From Calorimonas adulescens (GTDB lineage Bacteria > Bacillota > Thermoanaerobacteria > Thermoanaerobacterales > UBA4877), in assembly GCF_008274215.1 (NCBI RefSeq), contig NZ_VTPS01000008.1, positions 49,491 through 113,490 of the forward strand: a stretch of 64,000 nt of DNA, in the 5' to 3' direction. Numbering within the stretch: the first letter of the stretch is position 1; every line of letters begins with the position of its first letter. This document shows positions 49,532-58,891 of the stretch, piece after piece. The notes beneath the pieces were generated by a model. It was given only the letters and a program-made list of their open reading frames with translations. It ran no database searches and was not told the DNA's origin. The translations under genes and the position numbers were made by a program.

Positions 49532-51296
49532 TTTTCACATTTCAATAAAACACTCAAAAAGCAGTGTAGATACAGCTACAGTTGACATAAATGGTAAGGA
49601 GTACTACATACACAGCCTATATGACCCCATTGCTGAAGCAAAAAGATGGGTCTCAAATATAGAATTAAAAGAAGGCTCAATCTTTGTGGTTTTTGGTCTG
49701 GGATTAGGTTATCATATTATAGAACTATGTAAACTGCTTGATAATTCATCTAAGGTCATTGTAATAGAACCATCAAAAGAACTCATTGACATTTTTATCA
49801 AAAAAAATGGTCTAAACGACTTAATCTCAAACGGCCAATTGATAATTTGTAACGCTTCATTAAAGACTGAAATATATAATGTTTTATCTAACTCTATTAC
49901 CTATGATGCTATTGATAGGGTTTATCTTTATGTATTTGGCCAATATGGAAATTTATTCAAAGAATCTTACAATGTTTTTCTTGAAGCGTTCAAGGAATGC
50001 ATAAACGCCAAGCGGATAGATATAAACACATCACTTTTTTTTGCTGAGAGGTGGCAAAAGAATGTTATATTAAATCTGCCTTACGTAATCGACTCAGTAC
50101 CCTTTAAGGGCTTGATTAATATGTTTAAAAATAGGCCGGGTATAATAATATCTGCAGGGCCTTCATTAAATAAAAATATAGAACTGCTAAAAGAAGCCAA
50201 AAATAAAGCTGTACTTATGGCTGTCGGCACATCCGTAAAAGCGCTTTTAAAGCACAACATCATCCCTGATTTTGTCGTTGCTATTGATGGTTCAGTTGGA
50301 AATTACAAGCATTTCAAGAATATTGAGGTTGATTGTCCTTTAGTTTATGACCTGTACCTATACCCAGAAATAGTCGAAGAATATAAAGGGCCTAAAATAA
50401 TTTCAGTATCTTCATGCCCCTATACCCCTTGGATAGCAAAAGAATTGGATGAAGATTTTGGTTTCATAAATGCCGGTCCTACTGTAGCTAATATGGCATT
50501 TGATTTTGCAAGGCAGCTTGGATGCAATCCTATAATATTTGTCGGTCAGGACCTGGCCTACACTGATAACAAGACTCACGCAGATGGTACAACCTACGAG
50601 GGACAACGTATAGAAAACCCCGAAAGTGAAAATTATATTTATGTTGACGATATATATGGGAATAAGGTATTGTCAAGCAAAGCCTTCCTCTCCTTTAAAA
50701 CATGGTTTGAAGACCAGATATATCAGCATCCTGATAGAACCTATATAGACGCCACCGAAGGAGGCGCATATATAAAGGGTACAAAAATAATGACTCTGAG
50801 AGATGTCATCAATAAATACTGTTATAGCACTATCGATGTCAAAAAAGCTCTTAATGAATATTTTAGCACTTTTAATGGCTATAGAAAGGAAAATATACAA
50901 AAACTGGTATCTGACCTAAAAGATATCGAAAAACAGATAGAGAAGTTAGAGCCCTTATGTGAACGTGGCGAAAAGTTATCCAAAAGGCTCCTTGACGTAT
51001 ATAAAAAAAATATAGGCTACGATGCAGGTAAGCTCCTCAAAGACCTCGACAAGATCGATAAAGAAATAAAAGAATATAAGGATGGACTTGGATTTTTATC
51101 TATCATGCTGCACGTAGTTGCCTTTAAAGTGACAAAAGGATTTGAGCCCCAAGATAATGAAACAGAGAAGGAAAAGGGCATACGAGTCTCAAACATGTCT
51201 TTTGCCTTATATAATGGCATGTTAACAGCCATGCAAGAAATTAAGCCATATCTCGCGAGATGTATCGAGAACATCCAAAGCAAATACTTAAAATAA
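49521..51296 (+). CDS. Maf-type motility accessory protein (DUF115, MptE-like), putative flagellin glycosyltransferase
   Basis: About 591 residues; ATG 49521 has GGTGAT five nt upstream, ATG 49515 is possible too. N-terminal Rossmann-like VFGLGLGYHIIELCKLLDNS, VIVIEPSKELIDIFIKKNGL, then the DUF115 core GIIISAGPSLNKNIELLKEA, MAVGTSVKALLKHNIIPDFV and VAIDGSVGNYKHFKNI, later GPTVANMAFDFARQLGCNPI. Maf proteins transfer nonulosonic acids to flagellin Ser/Thr in Campylobacter, Geobacillus and clostridia. The adjacent nonulosonate genes fit this. Confidence 0.85.
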   Translation: MEDNFHISIKHSKSSVDTATVDINGKEYYIHSLYDPIAEAKRWVSNIELKEGSIFVVFGLGLGYHIIELCKLLDNSSKVIVIEPSKELIDIFIKKNGLNDLISNGQLIICNASLKTEIYNVLSNSITYDAIDRVYLYVFGQYGNLFKESYNVFLEAFKECINAKRIDINTSLFFAERWQKNVILNLPYVIDSVPFKGLINMFKNRPGIIISAGPSLNKNIELLKEAKNKAVLMAVGTSVKALLKHNIIPDFVVAIDGSVGNYKHFKNIEVDCPLVYDLYLYPEIVEEYKGPKIISVSSCPYTPWIAKELDEDFGFINAGPTVANMAFDFARQLGCNPIIFVGQDLAYTDNKTHADGTTYEGQRIENPESENYIYVDDIYGNKVLSSKAFLSFKTWFEDQIYQHPDRTYIDATEGGAYIKGTKIMTLRDVINKYCYSTIDVKKALNEYFSTFNGYRKENIQKLVSDLKDIEKQIEKLEPLCERGEKLSKRLLDVYKKNIGYDAGKLLKDLDKIDKEIKEYKDGLGFLSIMLHVVAFKVTKGFEPQDNETEKEKGIRVSNMSFALYNGMLTAMQEIKPYLARCIENIQSKYLK

Positions 51297-51361
51297 CATG
51301 CTTTTAGTCAAAATAGGTCGTATGGTTACTTTTTATTTCCAATTATAGATTAAATATTCTC

Positions 51362-51399
51362 CAAGGTATGTAGACAGCAATGATGTTTAACATACCTTG
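51362..51399. terminator. hairpin between convergent genes
   Basis: A 10-bp stem CAAGGTATGT (51362-51371) / ACATACCTTG (51390-51399) with an 18-nt loop. The T-rich region after it (plus strand) supports termination of the Maf operon. Confidence 0.5.
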
Positions 51400-51421
51400 A
51401 CTCTTATTTCATTATTTACTG

Positions 51422-52135
51422 TTATTTAACAGAAATATCTTTTGTTTTCATCAAAAATTCAGCAAACTTCAAATCCAATTCATCATCAACATCTACAGAT
51501 CTTTCTTTTGGCATTATGTATGCATATGTTTTATCCCCATAGAAACTATTACATTGTTTTATATAATCCCATTTAGCTAAATATATTGCTCCATTTAAAC
51601 GATAATAAGTTTTCAACTCTTGTCTGTTCTTATCCAATACTTCTTTATCTATAAAGTCTTTCATACACAAATCTTCTCTCAATGTATTCATCCATAATGG
51701 TGAATGCTCAGCCTCACAAACTGACACAATAGCATCAGCATTCTTCTCAAAAAATAAGTTTAATGCATTTTTAATATCTTCTGAATTTCTTAATGGGGAT
51801 GTAGGCTGTAAAAGCATCAATAAATCAAATTTCTCATTATGATCTTCAAGCCACCGCATCGCGTGTAATACGACATCAATTCCTTTTGCTTCATCTGTTG
51901 CTAATACTTCTGGGCGTATAAAAGGAACTTCTGCACCATATTTTTTAGATACATCCGCTATATTAATATCATCGGTCGATACAATTATTTTGTCAAAAAA
52001 ACCTGCCTGCAACGCTGCTTCAATAGCATAAGAAATAAGAGGTTTACCTGAAAGGTGTCTTAAATTCTTTCGTGGAATCCCTTTAGAACCTCCTCGCGCA
52101 GGTATTAATGCTAATATCGTTTGACCATTATACAT
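51422..52135 (-). CDS. CMP-nonulosonate cytidylyltransferase (LegF/NeuA-like)
   Basis: 237 residues. It activates a sialic acid-like sugar with CTP. LALIPARGGSKGIPRKNLRH (about 8-27, nucleotide-binding), KPLISYAIEAA, DKIIVSTDDINIADVSKKYG, LLMLLQPTSPLRNSEDIKNA and DVDDELDLKFAEFL with the metal-binding DxxDxD near the C-terminus. Among relatives LegF, PseF and NeuA the exact sugar cannot be read from the sequence; the PtmE-type neighbour favours legionaminic acid. Overlaps ptmE by 8 nt. Confidence 0.9.
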   Translation of the reverse strand: MYNGQTILALIPARGGSKGIPRKNLRHLSGKPLISYAIEAALQAGFFDKIIVSTDDINIADVSKKYGAEVPFIRPEVLATDEAKGIDVVLHAMRWLEDHNEKFDLLMLLQPTSPLRNSEDIKNALNLFFEKNADAIVSVCEAEHSPLWMNTLREDLCMKDFIDKEVLDKNRQELKTYYRLNGAIYLAKWDYIKQCNSFYGDKTYAYIMPKERSVDVDDELDLKFAEFLMKTKDISVK

Positions 52136-53195
52136 TTATATCACCATATAATTTTCTAAAATATTCCAATGTGGTTTTGTATTCCTCCCATTGTCCTACA
52201 TCGAACCATTTTGAACTTATAGGATAGACCCCTACCTTAAAACCACATTCTTTAGATTTCAATAAAAGATCAGGCATATTTACAGGTTGACCTTCAGGAA
52301 TCAAATCTATGATTTCAGGCTCTAAAACATAAATACCAGAGTTTATAACAAAGTAATATTCTGGTTTTTCAGTTATTCGCTCAAGAATACCATCTTTAAC
52401 ATCCAAAACGCCATAAGGGATCTGCATATTTTTTATAACGCCAACAATAGTCGCCTGATTACTATTACTCCTATGGTACTTTAATAATTCGTCAAAATCA
52501 ACCTCAACAATTACATCACAATTTGAAACTATAAATGATTCCTTTAGCATGTTCTTAGCCAATTGAAGTGCTCCAGCAGTCCCTAAAAATTCCTTTTCAT
52601 TTGTATATGTAATGTTGTAACCGTCTGGATTTTCTGAAAAATATAATTTTATCATCTCGGCCTTGTAATTAAGCGCTATGATAAAGTTATTAAAACCATA
52701 TTTTTTAAAATTACTCATTATAACCTCTATTATTGGTTTTTCCCCAATAGGTATTAGCGGCTTGGGAAGTATTTTGGTAAATGGGTCCAACCTTGTCCCC
52801 TTTCCTCCCGCCATTATAAAGACATAGTTTGATTTATTGGTATATTGCTTAACTCCAAATAATTCTTCAATCATTATTAAGTCTATAACTGTATTACTAA
52901 CATCTAAAACCGGTACAACTCTAATTTTATACTTCAACATCAGTTCATAAGCTTTATCTTCTTCGCCTTTATATACAAACCTAGGCGACCTATTCATTAT
53001 CTCTCCAATAAATTCGTCCAGTGATATGTTTTTTAAAATAGACCTTCTTATATCTCCATCAGCAACAGTACCAATCAATCTATTGTGGTCATCAACCACA
53101 ATCAGAATCTGTAACCCATTATCATTTATCTTTTTTATTGCATCTCTTATTGTGCAATTTGCATGGGCCAAAGCATTTTTTACAATATCCTTCAT
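52128..53195 (-). CDS. PtmE-like sugar-phosphate nucleotidyltransferase with CBS domains
   Basis: 355 residues from ATG 53195 (AGGAG box 7 nt upstream; the longer frame has none). Two CBS repeats lie at about 1-118 (LQILIVVDDHNRLIGTVADG, YKIRVVPVLDVSNTVIDLI). A nucleotidyltransferase domain follows from about 124 (YVFIMAGGKGTRLDPFTKIL, PKPLIPIGEKPIIEVIM, then FLGTAGALQLA and FDVGQWEEYK). Campylobacter PtmE, with the same layout, makes GDP-GlcNAc for legionaminic acid synthesis. Confidence 0.85.
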   Translation of the reverse strand: MKDIVKNALAHANCTIRDAIKKINDNGLQILIVVDDHNRLIGTVADGDIRRSILKNISLDEFIGEIMNRSPRFVYKGEEDKAYELMLKYKIRVVPVLDVSNTVIDLIMIEELFGVKQYTNKSNYVFIMAGGKGTRLDPFTKILPKPLIPIGEKPIIEVIMSNFKKYGFNNFIIALNYKAEMIKLYFSENPDGYNITYTNEKEFLGTAGALQLAKNMLKESFIVSNCDVIVEVDFDELLKYHRSNSNQATIVGVIKNMQIPYGVLDVKDGILERITEKPEYYFVINSGIYVLEPEIIDLIPEGQPVNMPDLLLKSKECGFKVGVYPISSKWFDVGQWEEYKTTLEYFRKLYGDINV

Positions 53196-53226
53196 AAAAA
53201 ATCTCCTCATCCGCTCATAAGATATA

Positions 53227-53871
53227 TTATCTATAACCAATAATCTTCCCTGGAACACCTGTGACAACAGCATTATCAAGAACGTCATTTATAATAACCG
53301 TTCCCGCTCCAATCAGCGCATTTTTTCCTATTTTTATACCCTGAATTATTACTGCTCCAATACCTACAAAACTTTCATCTCCAATCTCAACACCACCTGC
53401 AATTTTAGAACCTGGAGCAATATGCACATGATCTCCAATTCTACAATCGTGTTCCACTACTGCTGCAGTATTTATTATAACGTTATTACCAACTTCTGCA
53501 TCCGGACCAATTACTGATTCAGCCATAACCACATTTCCCTCACCAAATTTACTATATTGGGAAATCACTGCTTTAGGATGAAACACATTTACCATATTAA
53601 AACCTATACTTTTTGCAGCATTATATAGGTTTTTCCTTATCTTATTATCTCCTGTACTTCCCACCGCTATCAAGGCATGTTTAATACCTTTATTATAAAA
53701 ATCACATAAACATTCGTCACTACCTATTATGGGAACGCCCAATATTCGCCCACCTATTCTTTCGTTTTCTTTATCTATAAGCCCTACAATCTTATAAGTA
53801 TCCACGGTTTTCAGAATTTCCAATATAGCCTTAGCATGTCCACCAGCACCAATTAAAATCAATTCTTCCAA
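53227..53871 (-). CDS. NeuD/PglD-type sugar N- or O-acetyltransferase (LegH-like)
   Basis: 214 residues. N-terminal Rossmann-like part (LILIGAGGHAKAILEILKTV) and a C-terminal left-handed beta-helix with hexapeptide repeats (VVEHDCRIGDHVHIAPGSKI, AGGVEIGDESFVGIGAVIIQ, GKNALIGAGTVIIND). The H-D pair in VEHDCRIG is the active-site histidine region. Acetylates the 4-amino sugar in legionaminic-type synthesis (LegH role) or acts as a sialate O-acetyltransferase; the context favours the former. Confidence 0.87.
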   Translation of the reverse strand: MEELILIGAGGHAKAILEILKTVDTYKIVGLIDKENERIGGRILGVPIIGSDECLCDFYNKGIKHALIAVGSTGDNKIRKNLYNAAKSIGFNMVNVFHPKAVISQYSKFGEGNVVMAESVIGPDAEVGNNVIINTAAVVEHDCRIGDHVHIAPGSKIAGGVEIGDESFVGIGAVIIQGIKIGKNALIGAGTVIINDVLDNAVVTGVPGKIIGYR

Positions 53872-53900
53872 ATAAATCCCCCATCTCCACTCCTTTTAAT

Positions 53901-54944
53901 TCATTCTAACATATCCAAGCTAATTATTGTATCTTTTAAAATATCAATCTTAGCTTTCCTACCTATTATGTAACCTATATCTTTTGGCGGTATACCAGTT
54001 CCAGGTCTTTTTACCGTCAGCATATCCCTTTCTATGACCATACCTCTTTTTATATCACAATCTGTTACAACGCTTTTGCGCGCCACCTTCCTAGCATTTT
54101 CTTCAGCATACATACATCTCTTTATCCCATCCCCCAATGAACATTCTACGTTTCTTATGCTATTTATCATTTGCTTAAATTCAAAAGGCTCCAATGAAGC
54201 TTTATGATCAGGCCCCGGTAAATTTTTATCAAGTGTAAAATGCTTCTCAATAACTTTTGCCCCCAGTGCTACTGCTGCTATCGGAACCTCAATGCCTAAT
54301 GTATGATCTGAATAACCAACTGAAAACTTAAATGCATTTTTAAGAGTAAGCATTGCATTCAAATTCACATCTCTGTAGTCTGCCGGGTAGTTTGATATAC
54401 AATGTAAAAGTATGATTTTCTCATTACCTGTTTTCCTTATAGTGTCTATCGCATCTTCTATTTCTCCAAGATCAGACATCCCCGTTGATATTATCATTGG
54501 TTTATTTCTTCGCGCAATATATTCAATAAATGGCAAATTAGTAATATCACCTGATCCTATCTTATATGCAGCTACATCACATTTATCCAATACATCAGCA
54601 CTCTCAAAATCAAAAGGAGTAGATAAATAAATTATACCCATTTGCTGGCAATATTTCATAAGCTCAATATGTTGATCATATGTAAGTTCTAATTTTTTTA
54701 GCATATCATATTGCGATTCATTTTCATCAGTGGTTTTTTTCTGATATTCAGCTTTTTCTGCGTTTTTTAGCACCAAGTTCTCAGCTTTAAAAATTTGAAA
54801 CTTAATTGCATCTGCTCCAGTTTCCACAGCTGCATCTATCATTTTTTTGGCCAATTCTACACTTCCGTTATGATTTACCCCTGCCTCTGCGATTATAAAA
54901 GCAGGAGAATCCTCACCTATAATTCTATCACCTATTTTTATCAT
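53901..54944 (-). CDS. nonulosonic acid synthase (NeuB/LegI/PseI family)
   Basis: 347 residues. Condenses PEP with a 6-carbon sugar to form the 9-carbon acid. TIM barrel residues FIIAEAGVNHNGSVELAKKM, DAIKFQIFKAENLVLKNAEK, YLSTPFDFESADVLDKCDVA, KIGSGDITNLPFI, VGYSDHTLGIEVPIAAVALG, IEKHFTLDKNLPGPDHKASL are family-typical. The C-terminal antifreeze-like (SAF) domain is RKSVVTDCDIKRGMVIERDM. Core enzyme of the island. Confidence 0.93.
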   Translation of the reverse strand: MIKIGDRIIGEDSPAFIIAEAGVNHNGSVELAKKMIDAAVETGADAIKFQIFKAENLVLKNAEKAEYQKKTTDENESQYDMLKKLELTYDQHIELMKYCQQMGIIYLSTPFDFESADVLDKCDVAAYKIGSGDITNLPFIEYIARRNKPMIISTGMSDLGEIEDAIDTIRKTGNEKIILLHCISNYPADYRDVNLNAMLTLKNAFKFSVGYSDHTLGIEVPIAAVALGAKVIEKHFTLDKNLPGPDHKASLEPFEFKQMINSIRNVECSLGDGIKRCMYAEENARKVARKSVVTDCDIKRGMVIERDMLTVKRPGTGIPPKDIGYIIGRKAKIDILKDTIISLDMLE

Positions 54945-55061
54945 ATGGTCATCCCACTTTCATATCTTATATAATTCCTTACATTATGTGATTTGTATTT
55001 CTAATTATAATAATTTTAACCCCTTCCACCTTGTCAATACTATTTTTCGTTGATATCACTT

Positions 55062-55727
55062 TTAAAACCTTTCTCTTACAAGCATAAATGCTTCAGCATA
55101 ATCAACACCACATGATGCCCCCCTATATCTTGCTAATGCTTTTATATTGTCTAAACTTCTAGGTAAAGGTGGATACTGAACTTCCGACTGATATATATTC
55201 ATAATTTGCATTTTTTCATCAATAAAATCAGTTATATTACTATACACGTTAGGTATAAAAATATTTTCTGGAAAACCTGGTGCTATTTCAGTTTCTGAGA
55301 TACATTCATACATGAGTATTCTTTTGATAAATGGATATCTAAAACTTTTAGTACAACTTATTAATGCCTTGGCCGCAATTTGATGATCAGTATGTATATC
55401 TGATCTATTATTCATATAAATAATTTCTGGTTTTATTTCATTAATCACTTGTGATGTAGAATTTATTAGATTACTAAAATCTACTGCGTGCAATTTTGTA
55501 GTATTAAATCCCAGTTCATACACCATTTCGAAGCCATAAATATTAGAAACATCTTGAATCTGCTTTTTTCTTTTCTCCATAAATTCTCTGCTAAAACTTA
55601 ACGATTCATCTGGTTTTGTAATTATCATCCAAAATAACTCATCACCGTATGTTTTATGTTTTAATAATGTACCACCACAGCCTAATGTTTCATCATCTGG
55701 ATGAACCGAAACAACCAATACTTTCAT
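55062..55727 (-). CDS. PIG-L/LmbE family deacetylase
   Basis: 221 residues. Zinc-dependent N-deacetylase family: VSVHPDDETLGCGGTLLKHK (HPDDE, about 8-27) and the second zinc ligand in NNRSDIHTDHQIAAKALI (HxxH, about 106-120). It could deacetylate a GlcNAc-type intermediate or final sugar. ATG with AAGGTGATA upstream. Two intergenic gaps around it (117 and 30 nt) suggest it was inserted among the leg genes. Confidence 0.88.
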   Translation of the reverse strand: MKVLVVSVHPDDETLGCGGTLLKHKTYGDELFWMIITKPDESLSFSREFMEKRKKQIQDVSNIYGFEMVYELGFNTTKLHAVDFSNLINSTSQVINEIKPEIIYMNNRSDIHTDHQIAAKALISCTKSFRYPFIKRILMYECISETEIAPGFPENIFIPNVYSNITDFIDEKMQIMNIYQSEVQYPPLPRSLDNIKALARYRGASCGVDYAEAFMLVRERF

Positions 55728-55757
55728 ACTATCACCTTTTGTAAGTTTATGTTTGGG

Positions 55758-56912
55758 CTAATATACAATCTGTTTATTCAATAACTTTGAATCTATTGGA
55801 GTATTTAATACTATATCTACTATTCTTTTCGAACTATAACCATCTCCATATGGATTAGAACAATTTTTACACATATTAATAAACTCTTTATCATTTATAG
55901 CTTTATTTATAGCTTCTTTTATTTTTTCTTTATCATGGGGTACGAAAATTATATTTTCAGAATGTTGTCTTTGTCTTTGCCTGTTTCCAACATTAACAAC
56001 CGGTATCTTCAAAAAAGGTGCCTCTAATATGCCTGAACTTGAATTTCCCAGCAACAAAGCAGTTTTTCTTTGTAAATTGACAAATATATCTCTGGGTAAA
56101 GTTTTATATGCTTTTATAAAATCATATTTTTGTTCAAACTCATTTATTACTTTTATCATTTCATATGACCCTGCATCTGAATTAGGATATATTATTATCG
56201 TATAATAACCCAACTCACTAACCGCTTGTAAAGTTATTCGCATCTGTTCCCCTGCTTGACCAACTTCTGAACTTAACGGATGTTGAATCAATAATATAAA
56301 TGAAGTGTTTTCTTTTAAATCCGTTCCTAATTTTTTATTTATACAATCGAATGATAAATCAGGTTGCTTTCTTATAGAATCTAATGCAGGATTGCCTACT
56401 ACATGAACTCTCCACGGTTCTTCGCCCATTTTTAGAATTCTCTCTCCATTTTCTCTTGTAACAGGAAAATGTAAGTGTGCCAATTTAGTTACTGCATGTC
56501 TCACAGAATCATCTATATTTCCAACTACCCTATCCCCTCCACAAATATGTGCAACTGGTATATTTAAATAAGTTCCTACAATAGCGGTTGCAATACTTTC
56601 TTCTCTATCTCCTAAAACTAAAAGCCAATCTGGATTTTCTCTGACTACTATATCTGTGAGCCCCATAATTTGAATTCCAAGAGACTTGCATCTTCCTGAT
56701 AAAAAATCAGAAGACAATAGGTTTTCTAATTTAATTATGTCATATCCATCACGTTCGATTAATTTATATGTATAACCATGAACAGGAGATAAGTGCGCCC
56801 CTGTAACTACTACTTTTAAACAAACATCTTTTTTAGAAACAAATTCCTCAAAAACTGGCTGTAAAATAAAATACTCAGATCGAATTCCAGTAACAGCTAA
56901 TATTTTTTTCAC
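55758..56912 (-). CDS. UDP- or GDP-GlcNAc 2-epimerase, hydrolysing (NeuC/LegG-like)
   Basis: 384 residues from GTG 56912 (GGGAG upstream, and this start avoids overlap with the radical SAM gene). KKILAVTGIRSEYFILQPVF, VVTGAHLSPVHGYTYKLIER, LGIQIMGLTDIVVRENPDWL, VLGDREESIATAIVGTYLNI, HICGGDRVVGNIDDSVRHAV and GNSSSGILEAPFLKIPVVNV define the epimerase. It makes the ManNAc-type (or bacillosamine-derived) sugar used by the synthase. Confidence 0.9.
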   Translation of the reverse strand: MKKILAVTGIRSEYFILQPVFEEFVSKKDVCLKVVVTGAHLSPVHGYTYKLIERDGYDIIKLENLLSSDFLSGRCKSLGIQIMGLTDIVVRENPDWLLVLGDREESIATAIVGTYLNIPVAHICGGDRVVGNIDDSVRHAVTKLAHLHFPVTRENGERILKMGEEPWRVHVVGNPALDSIRKQPDLSFDCINKKLGTDLKENTSFILLIQHPLSSEVGQAGEQMRITLQAVSELGYYTIIIYPNSDAGSYEMIKVINEFEQKYDFIKAYKTLPRDIFVNLQRKTALLLGNSSSGILEAPFLKIPVVNVGNRQRQRQHSENIIFVPHDKEKIKEAINKAINDKEFINMCKNCSNPYGDGYSSKRIVDIVLNTPIDSKLLNKQIVY

Positions 56913-56926
56913 AGCAAAACATCTCC

Positions 56927-57928
56927 CTACCAACATTTATACCATTCATTACATTTCGAACATAGATCAATCTTCTCATAATCTTTAGATATAAATATTT
57001 TTCTAAAGTTATTATATTTTTCACTATTCCATATTTTCTTTATAGAACTATTATTAACATTATCAATTACTATTTTACCATTAAAATCAATACAACATAT
57101 GGTAACATCACCGTTATAGAAAATCATTGTATAATTCCATAAATGTCTGCACGGTAATTTCCCATAATTTTTAATAACCTCTATGATCTGTTCCCAATCT
57201 TCAACAACTAACTTTTCTGTATTTATTCCTTCATTTTCTAAAGCTTTTTTAAAACTTTTTAAATCATTTCTTGTTATGTCGGTCGAACTTCTCAGATCTT
57301 TAACTTCACCGGCAAGTGTCTTTACTTGTCGAGAATAAATTACATCATTTTCTCCAAGATATTCTGCCCAATAAAGCAGCGCGTCTTTAATTTCACTAAA
57401 GTTTTCACCCATATTTAACATATTTATTTGTATAATAGTCCGATAACTTTTTCTGTTTTTTAAAATTAACAAATTTGTAATATTATCAATTACTTTTTCA
57501 AATACATCAATACCTTTGATTTTTTTATATGATTCTCTGTTCGCAGCATCTAATGATATCATGATTTTATCTATTCTACTTTCCAATAAATCAGCAGCAA
57601 CTTCTTTATCCAATAAAACGCCATTTGTATTAATCATTGTTCTGATATTGTAAAATTTTAATTTATTTATTACGTTAATAGCTTCAGGATGCAACAACGG
57701 TTCACCAACTCCACAAATATCAACTCCATTTATTAACATATGTTTATTTTCTATAACTTCATCCAAAATTTTATTAATTGTTTCATTTGACATATAGCCT
57801 TTTCCCCTAAAATTATCCTTACCATTCGTACACATAATACAATTTAAATTACAATAATTCGTTAATTCTAAATTTATTGCTTTAGGAAAAACAGGAACTT
57901 GGCTAAGTGAATTATATATTTGAATCAT
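56927..57928 (-). CDS. radical SAM / SPASM-domain protein
   Basis: 333 residues. The cluster motif is CNLNCIMC (about 27-34) preceded by LELTNY, followed by DICGVGEPLLHPEAINVINK (GGEP-like) and MINTNGVLLD. C-terminal cysteines (LPCRHLWNYTMIFYNGD, TICCIDF, DLCSKCNEWYKC) form an auxiliary SPASM-type cluster site. The substrate is unknown; in glycan islands such enzymes may modify a sugar or an aglycone. Upstream neighbours are an ATP-grasp and a TylF-like methyltransferase, so these may form one tailoring set. Confidence 0.85.
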   Translation of the reverse strand: MIQIYNSLSQVPVFPKAINLELTNYCNLNCIMCTNGKDNFRGKGYMSNETINKILDEVIENKHMLINGVDICGVGEPLLHPEAINVINKLKFYNIRTMINTNGVLLDKEVAADLLESRIDKIMISLDAANRESYKKIKGIDVFEKVIDNITNLLILKNRKSYRTIIQINMLNMGENFSEIKDALLYWAEYLGENDVIYSRQVKTLAGEVKDLRSSTDITRNDLKSFKKALENEGINTEKLVVEDWEQIIEVIKNYGKLPCRHLWNYTMIFYNGDVTICCIDFNGKIVIDNVNNSSIKKIWNSEKYNNFRKIFISKDYEKIDLCSKCNEWYKCW

Positions 57929-57944
57929 TCAATCCATCCTCCAC

Positions 57945-58868
57945 TTATAATAGATTGCTTTCATGAATAATTAGATCCTCATAAAATCTAAACATATAAT
58001 TGTTATATATAACTTTTTTAGGAACGTATTCTTTATTATAATAAAAACACTCTATAGCTTTAAACCAATTATCTGATGAAGCAAAAGATAAGGAGATTCC
58101 TCCTGCTATTCTTGGATTTATTTCAATAAAATTGATATCGTCTCCATTTTTAAAACATTGTATATTTATGATTCCAACAGGTTTTAGTCTAGAAATTATC
58201 AATTTTACATATTCTATTATTTTCTCATCATATATCGTAACACCTTTCGTAGATACACCTGATTCAGTCTCAATTCTCTTTCGTGGAATTATATATATAG
58301 GATTTGATTTTAGATCGCATAATACATCAATTGTATATTCTTCACCTTCAACTAATTCTTGAGATATATATCCTTTCATATTAAAGTTTTCTGGTAAATT
58401 ATTTTTATGGTAAATTCCACAACCCCCTCTGCCAATTCTAGGTTTTAGCAGTTCAAACTCGTTTTTCAAAGAAGTTCTTGGAGTTGGTATATCATTTTCA
58501 CAAAAGAAATTATATGTTTTCCATTTATCTATACAAATTTCTATTACTTCTTCATCTGATATTACCACATTTGTATTATATCTCTCTTTAAAATATTTTT
58601 TTCTTTTACTCCATTCCAACAAACCTTCATTTACTGTACAAAATACCAAATCTATTTTCTCATTCTTTACTATTTCCTCTATTTTTTCAAAGCAATTTTT
58701 GCAATTTTTTTCAGAATACTTAGGAACTATATATGGTTTCAAACCTTTGTATAAACCAAAGGATTTATTAGTTATATCTATTCCAACAAGTTGCCAATTC
58801 ATTTGGTTATAATATTTTAATTGTGTTCCAAAAACCATGCTACCTATACCTTCAACTAAAACTTTCAT
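57945..58868 (-). CDS. ATP-grasp protein (carbamoyl-phosphate-synthase-like fold)
   Basis: 307 residues. An N-terminal Rossmann part (KVLVEGIGSMVFGTQLKYYN), then an ATP-grasp: KWKTYNFFCENDIPTPRTSL, RIGRGGCGIYHKNN, YISQELVEGEEYTIDVLCDL and INIQCFKNGDDINFIEINPR with the metal-binding ExNPR. Makes an amide, ester or phosphate bond through an acyl phosphate; the substrate is unknown. Similar PylC-like enzymes occur in surface-glycan clusters. Confidence 0.85.
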   Translation of the reverse strand: MKVLVEGIGSMVFGTQLKYYNQMNWQLVGIDITNKSFGLYKGLKPYIVPKYSEKNCKNCFEKIEEIVKNEKIDLVFCTVNEGLLEWSKRKKYFKERYNTNVVISDEEVIEICIDKWKTYNFFCENDIPTPRTSLKNEFELLKPRIGRGGCGIYHKNNLPENFNMKGYISQELVEGEEYTIDVLCDLKSNPIYIIPRKRIETESGVSTKGVTIYDEKIIEYVKLIISRLKPVGIINIQCFKNGDDINFIEINPRIAGGISLSFASSDNWFKAIECFYYNKEYVPKKVIYNNYMFRFYEDLIIHESNLL

Positions 58869-58891
58869 AATAATTACCTCTCAAAAAATTT